From Acidobacteriota bacterium (GTDB lineage Bacteria; Acidobacteriota; Terriglobia; Terriglobales; SCQP01), in NCBI GenBank assembly GCA_021823305.1, contig JAKAOE010000032.1, positions 1 through 10,166 of the forward strand: a stretch of DNA of 10,166 nt. Reading direction: 5' to 3'. The notes under the pieces were generated by a model that was not told where the DNA came from, ran no database searches, and saw nothing but the letters and a program-made list of their open reading frames with translations. Made by a program: the position numbers and the translations under genes. Shown one piece after another: positions 6,737 through 10,166 of this stretch; position 1 is the first letter of the stretch, and every line of letters starts with the position of its first letter.

Positions 6737-7972
6737 ATGACCAACGAGCGCCGCGTTCCGCCCGCGTGGGTACTGAGCATCCCGATCGCGACGTTTGGCA
6801 TCACGGCGGGGTTCGGCATCGTCACGGTGCCGCAGATGCTGGCCGCGCAGGGCCTGTCCGGCGGGAAGATCGCGGTTGACGTCGCCATCATTACGTCGCC
6901 GACGTTCTGGGCATTCTTGCTCGCGCCGATGCTCGACGTCCGCTTTCGCCGCCGCACCTATGCGCTGCTGTTCGGTTTGCTCGCCGCCGCGGCCGCGGCG
7001 GTTACGGTGCTGTACCACAGTTCCGCCGTGGTCATCGTGAGCGCGATGACGATCGGGTTTGTATCGCTCTCTCTGTATCAAGCCGCGGTGGGGGGATGGG
7101 CGGGCGCCCTGATCGAGAAGGACCAGGACAGCAAGCTGGGCGCGTGGGACGCCGTCACCATGATCAGCAGCGACGGCCTGGGCGTGCTGCTGTCCGGCTA
7201 TCTGACACAGCATCTTGCGCCGGGCCTTGCCGCGCCGCTGACTCTGGCCATCTTCCTGTCGCCCATGCTGAGCTTCTTTTTCATTCCCGCGCCGCCGCCC
7301 GACGCCACGATGGCGCGGGAAAGTTTTCTTCGATTCGCCCGGGCGGTGGCCTCGCTGTTCCAGCGCCGCGAGATCCTGGTCGGCCTGACGCTTTTCTGCC
7401 TGCCCTGCGCCTCGTTCGCGCTGACGAACACGCTGGGCGGCTGGGGCAAGGACTTTCACACCAGCCCGGCGATGGTCAGCTTTTTCGGCGGGATCGGCGC
7501 GATTCTCGCCGGCGCGGTGGGCAGCCTGGTGGTGCCGCTGATCGCCAAAAAAATCCGGCTGCGGCCGTTGTATCTCGCCATCGGCATGGCCGGCGCCGGG
7601 TTCACGCTCAGCCTGCTGCTGCTGCCGCGCGCACCGGGGACCTTCGGGCTGGCCTTTTTGGGCGAGAACATCTTCCAGGCGTCGGCTTTCGCCACCTCCT
7701 TCGCCATCACGTACGAGGTCATCGGCAAGGGGAACCCGCTGGCGGCCACGATTTTCGGCCTGCTGACCAGCGCCACGAATTTACCGATCGTTGCGATGGA
7801 GATCGTGGATGGGCACGGGTTCGACTGGCGCGGGGTCAGCGGCGCTTTCCTGGCCGACGCGCTGGTGAGCGGCACGGTCTGTGTGGTTCTGTGGATTGTG
7901 CTGTTCCACCTGCTGCGCATGCAGGATTGGCACAGCGCGGCGGCGCAGGAGGCGGCGGTCAAAGCGCGCTAG
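6737..7972 (+). CDS. Major facilitator superfamily permease, AmpG/PAT-like
   Basis: A 411-residue protein with about twelve hydrophobic helices, the normal size for the superfamily. Seen: N-terminal PPAWVLSIPIATFGITAGF then VPQMLAAQGLS, a cytosolic turn DVRFRRRTYA after helix 2, a central loop around 190-205 between the two halves, and late in the protein AATIFGLLTSATNLP followed by DGHGFDWRGVSG. Known: this pattern fits the peptide/acetyl-CoA/drug (PAT) branch that includes AmpG (muropeptide uptake) and RhtX/FptX (siderophore uptake). The substrate cannot be read from sequence, and no peptidoglycan recycling or siderophore genes flank it. The frame is open up to an ATG at 6662 (436 residues); I prefer 6737 because MTNERRVPPAW is a typical family N-terminus, although its AGGGG site is only 3 bases away. 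Confidence 0.85.
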   Translation: MTNERRVPPAWVLSIPIATFGITAGFGIVTVPQMLAAQGLSGGKIAVDVAIITSPTFWAFLLAPMLDVRFRRRTYALLFGLLAAAAAAVTVLYHSSAVVIVSAMTIGFVSLSLYQAAVGGWAGALIEKDQDSKLGAWDAVTMISSDGLGVLLSGYLTQHLAPGLAAPLTLAIFLSPMLSFFFIPAPPPDATMARESFLRFARAVASLFQRREILVGLTLFCLPCASFALTNTLGGWGKDFHTSPAMVSFFGGIGAILAGAVGSLVVPLIAKKIRLRPLYLAIGMAGAGFTLSLLLLPRAPGTFGLAFLGENIFQASAFATSFAITYEVIGKGNPLAATIFGLLTSATNLPIVAMEIVDGHGFDWRGVSGAFLADALVSGTVCVVLWIVLFHLLRMQDWHSAAAQEAAVKAR

Positions 7973-8200
7973 CCCGGTGCAGGCGTAGGAAAGTGCCAGG
8001 GGCTGGCCTTCGGCCCGATTAGGGAAGTTTGTGGGAATGGCGGCGTAGGACTTAAACTGCGGTTATACACGCGGGGCCGCCGGTCATGGAGTCATTGGCT
8101 GGAGGGGCGTCGCGGCGCCGGGTTACCGGCGCGCCTACTGGTTGCCCACCTCCCCCCTCGTCTCAGGCCCGGAGCCTGGATTGCGAAGAGGAGGTCTTCC
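7973..8200. promoter_or_regulatory. Intergenic and leader region before the epimerase-family gene
   Basis: GGCC-TTC-GGCC (8005-8015) lies shortly after the permease stop and could be a weak terminator. GGTTATACAC (8061-8070) carries a -10-like TATACA without a clear -35. A perfect hairpin GCGCCGG-GTTA-CCGGCGC (8115-8132) lies in the presumed leader. The nine bases GGCGTAGGA occur twice, exactly 60 bases apart (7982 and 8042). A strong ribosome site AGAGGAGGT (8187-8195) fixes the next start. Confidence 0.35.
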
Positions 8201-9124
8201 ATGATTGCCATTCTTGGCGCCGGCGGCGCCATCTCGAACGAGCTTTGCCGGCAACTGGCCGCTGCCAACACCCCGTTTCGGCTGGTGAGCCGGCGGGCTG
8301 CCCCGCGTGCGGGCAAGTTCGAAGGGGCGCAGGCCGATCTCACCAACCTGGAGCAGACGGTGGCCGCGGTGCGCGGGGCGTCGGTGGCGTTTCTCACCGC
8401 GGGACTCGCCTACGACCGGCGGGTCTGGGCCGAGTCGTGGCCGCGCATCATGGCCAACGCGATCGAGGCCTGTAAGCGCGCGAACGCGCGACTGGTGTTT
8501 TTCGACAACGTGTATATGTACGGCCGGGTGTATGGCGCGATGACGGAGGACACACCGTTCCGCCCGGTGAGCCGCAAAGGCGAGATCCGCGCCCGCGTCG
8601 CCACCATGCTGATGGACGAGTGGAGGGCCGGCCGGCTGACCGCCATGATCGCGCGCAGCGCGGACTTCTATGGTCCCGGCGTCGCCAACGGCGTTCCGAA
8701 CCTGATGGTGTTCCATCCGTTGCGCAAGGGCAAGGCGGCGATGTGCCTGGCGAGCGACGAGGAGCCGCACGCCTACACCTACGTGCCCGATGCGGTGCAG
8801 GCGCTGTTGCGGCTGGTTTCCGACCTGTCCGCGTGGAACCAGACCTGGCACCTGCCGACCGCGCCCAACCCGCCGACCGGTAGGCGTTTCATCCGGGCGG
8901 CGGCCGAAGCGCTGGGCGTGGAGGCCAAGTACCGGGTGCTGGAGCCGTGGATGGTGCGGCTGGGCGGATGGGTCGACCCCAGGGCGCGCGAAGTCCACGA
9001 GATGCTGTACCAGAACGAGGCGCCCTACCTGTTCGACTCGCAGAAATTCTCGCTGGCCTTCAAGATGACGGCAACGCCGTACGACGAGGGCATCCGGGCG
9101 ACAGCGGCGGCCTACCTGTCCTGA
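8201..9124 (+). CDS. Atypical extended SDR protein (NAD-dependent epimerase/dehydratase family)
   Basis: A 307-residue protein with a Rossmann N-terminus: AILGAGGAISNEL (3-15) is a GxxGxI nucleotide-binding loop in which the usual last glycine is serine 12. D46-L47 fits the DL that contacts the adenine, and FFDNVYMYG (100-108) is the strand and loop that normally carry S-S/T-x-x-x-YG. Known: extended SDRs act on nucleotide sugars and related substrates with a YxxxK pair. Here the matching place reads KGEIR (126-130), so tyrosine and lysine appear replaced; tyrosines 105 and 107 remain. The protein may bind NAD(P) with altered catalysis or act as an NmrA-like sensor. The substrate half contains TYVPDAVQALL (193-203), the conserved VxD segment after the cofactor domain. 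AGAGGAGGT lies 5 bases before the ATG, an excellent ribosome site. Confidence 0.85.
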   Translation: MIAILGAGGAISNELCRQLAAANTPFRLVSRRAAPRAGKFEGAQADLTNLEQTVAAVRGASVAFLTAGLAYDRRVWAESWPRIMANAIEACKRANARLVFFDNVYMYGRVYGAMTEDTPFRPVSRKGEIRARVATMLMDEWRAGRLTAMIARSADFYGPGVANGVPNLMVFHPLRKGKAAMCLASDEEPHAYTYVPDAVQALLRLVSDLSAWNQTWHLPTAPNPPTGRRFIRAAAEALGVEAKYRVLEPWMVRLGGWVDPRAREVHEMLYQNEAPYLFDSQKFSLAFKMTATPYDEGIRATAAAYLS

Positions 9125-9130
9125 CCGATG

Positions 9131-9149
9131 TAGTTGACAGAGTCAACTA
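9131..9149 (+). promoter_or_regulatory. Perfect 19-base palindrome, candidate MarR operator
   Basis: TAGTTGAC-AGA-GTCAACTA: 8-base arms match perfectly around a 3-base spacer. It lies 19 bases before the marR-GNAT start and contains the TTGACA -35 hexamer (9134-9139). MarR dimers bind palindromes of this size, so self-repression is the natural reading; this is inference from position and symmetry. Confidence 0.8.
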
Positions 9150-9162
9150 ATTCTGCCATGCT
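9134..9162 (+). promoter_or_regulatory. Promoter of the marR-GNAT gene, probably leaderless
   Basis: A consensus -35 TTGACA (9134-9139), a 17-base spacer and CATGCT (9157-9162) as a poor -10, helped by the TGC just before it (extended -10). Transcription would start at about 9169, the A of the ATG itself. No Shine-Dalgarno sequence is present before that ATG, in agreement with a leaderless message. Confidence 0.55.
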
Positions 9163-9168
9163 GGTCGC

Positions 9169-10128
9169 ATGGCTGGGAAAACAACTGTCGCCGCGCCGGC
9201 GGAGGGCGTCGCCGCGCTGCGGCGCTTCAACCGGCGCTACACGCGCTGGATCGGGACGCTGGACGAAGGCTACCTGCAAACGGGCTACAGCCTGACGGAA
9301 GGGCGCGTGATTTACGAGCTCGGCAGCCGGGCGCGGCCGCGCGCGAAGGAGATCGCCGCCGCGCTGGGGCTGGACGCCGGCTACCTGAGCCGCATCCTGG
9401 CGCGCTTCATGCGCGCCGGGTTGGTGCGGCGGCGGCCGGGGCAGGACGACCGGCGAGCGTCGGATCTGTCGCTGACGGCGCGCGGGCGGGCCGCCTTCGG
9501 CACGCTCGACCGCCGCGCGGACGCCCAGGGCCGGGCGCTGCTGGGCGCGATGCCGGCGGCCGGGCGCGCGCGCTTTCTCGCGGCGCTGGCGGCGATCGAG
9601 GAGACGGCGCTGGCGGGCGCGGCCCAGGAGGCGCAGCCGGCGTTCACGTTGCGGGCGCACCGGGAGGGCGACATGGGGATGGTGGTCGCCAGAGAGGGGG
9701 CGGGCTACGCAGCGCAGTTCGGCTGGGACACGACGTTCGAGGCGCTGGTGGCGCGCATCACGGCGGATTTTCTCGACCATTTCGATGCGGCGCGCGAGCG
9801 CTGCTGGATCGCGGAGATCGAGGGGCGGCACGCGGGCCATATCTTTCTGGTGCGGCATCCGGAGCAGGCCGGCGTGGCCAAGCTGCGACTGCTGTTCGTC
9901 GAACCGCAGGCGCGCGGGCTGGGGCTGGGGCAGCGGCTGGTGGCGGAGTGCGTGGGGTTCGCCCGCGAGGCCGGCTACCGCAAGGTGACGCTGTGGACGC
10001 AGAGCAATCTGGTCTCGGCGCGCAAGATCTACATCGCCGCCGGGTTCCGGCTGGTGCAGGAAGCGCCGCACCACAGCTTCGGGCACGACCTGGTGGCGCA
10101 GACCTGGGACCTCGACCTGACGGCGTAG
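9169..10128 (+). CDS. MarR-GNAT fusion: winged-helix regulator with N-acetyltransferase domain
   Basis: 319 residues. The N-terminal MarR domain (about 15-150) shows SLTEGRVIYELG (41-52), the recognition-helix region LDAGYLSRILARFMRAGLV (68-86) and the wing with DDRRASDLSLTARGRAAF (93-110). The C-terminal GNAT domain (about 157-317) shows LRLLFVEPQARGLGLGQRLV (239-258), whose R-G-L-G-L-G is the acetyl-CoA pyrophosphate loop, then NLVSARKIYIAAGF (280-293). Known: such fusions are widespread and annotated as bifunctional; the acetylated substrate is generally unknown and might be the small ligand sensed by the MarR part. It follows the epimerase gene by 44 bases but has its own promoter and operator. 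The stop codon lies within the stem of a downstream hairpin. Confidence 0.93.
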   Translation: MAGKTTVAAPAEGVAALRRFNRRYTRWIGTLDEGYLQTGYSLTEGRVIYELGSRARPRAKEIAAALGLDAGYLSRILARFMRAGLVRRRPGQDDRRASDLSLTARGRAAFGTLDRRADAQGRALLGAMPAAGRARFLAALAAIEETALAGAAQEAQPAFTLRAHREGDMGMVVAREGAGYAAQFGWDTTFEALVARITADFLDHFDAARERCWIAEIEGRHAGHIFLVRHPEQAGVAKLRLLFVEPQARGLGLGQRLVAECVGFAREAGYRKVTLWTQSNLVSARKIYIAAGFRLVQEAPHHSFGHDLVAQTWDLDLTA

Positions 10129-10156
10129 CCCGCGCGCGGAGCGCGCGACGGGCTAC
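10125..10156 (+). terminator. Hairpin overlapping the marR-GNAT stop codon
   Basis: GTAGCCCG (10125-10132) pairs with CGGGCTAC (10149-10156), and inside it CGCGCG pairs with CGCGCG around a GAG loop with one bulged A: about 14 base pairs in all. The TAG stop lies in the left arm. Only TATGGTT follows, so the T-run is poor. Confidence 0.6.
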
Positions 10157-10166
10157 TATGGTTGGA

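Noticed and set aside
8086..8475. A 129-codon plus-strand frame starting before the epimerase-family gene
   Set aside because: It runs out of frame through the first third of the epimerase gene and has Arg/Gly-rich nonsense composition; the start at 8201 has a near-perfect ribosome site.

Overview
This is a GC-rich window (roughly two thirds G+C) of bacterial chromosome, most probably from an Acidobacteriota genome. Two features suggest this: a PadR regulator directly followed by an ADOP-type (acidobacterial duplicated orphan permease) MacB/FtsX-like gene, and a secreted protein of about 1000 residues with many Asp-box (BNR/sortilin-like) repeats. Both gene types are strongly expanded in that phylum. 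The assignment is inference from gene content; no rRNA or marker gene is present.

Layout. Positions 1-1345 (minus strand) hold a two-gene unit, padR followed by a large ADOP permease that runs off the left edge. An imperfect dyad operator lies between the padR -10 element and its start codon. Facing it, 1458-2282 (plus) encodes an exported four-cysteine protein of unknown function. A 428-base gene-free stretch with a candidate promoter leads into 2711-5767, a secreted beta-propeller-type protein with ten Asp-box motifs. A strong hairpin separates it from 5822-6289, a four-helix DUF1648 membrane protein. A tRNA-Ser(GCU) gene with an extended -10 promoter follows at 6360-6452. Next comes a gene-free, inverted-repeat-rich stretch, then 6737-7972 (AmpG/PAT-like major facilitator). 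The last two genes are 8201-9124 (atypical extended short-chain dehydrogenase, NAD-dependent-epimerase family) and 9169-10128 (MarR-GNAT fusion). The fusion gene is preceded by a perfect 19-base palindrome that contains its -35 hexamer and is followed by a terminator-like hairpin.

How they work together. Apart from padR-ADOP, the genes look like independent single-gene units: most gaps carry a hairpin, a promoter-like element or both. I see no defence system, mobile element, CRISPR array or biosynthetic cluster. The best leads are regulatory: two self-facing operator/promoter arrangements (padR and marR-GNAT) in which transcripts would have almost no leader, an epimerase-family protein without the usual YxxxK pair, and the structured DNA after the tRNA gene.
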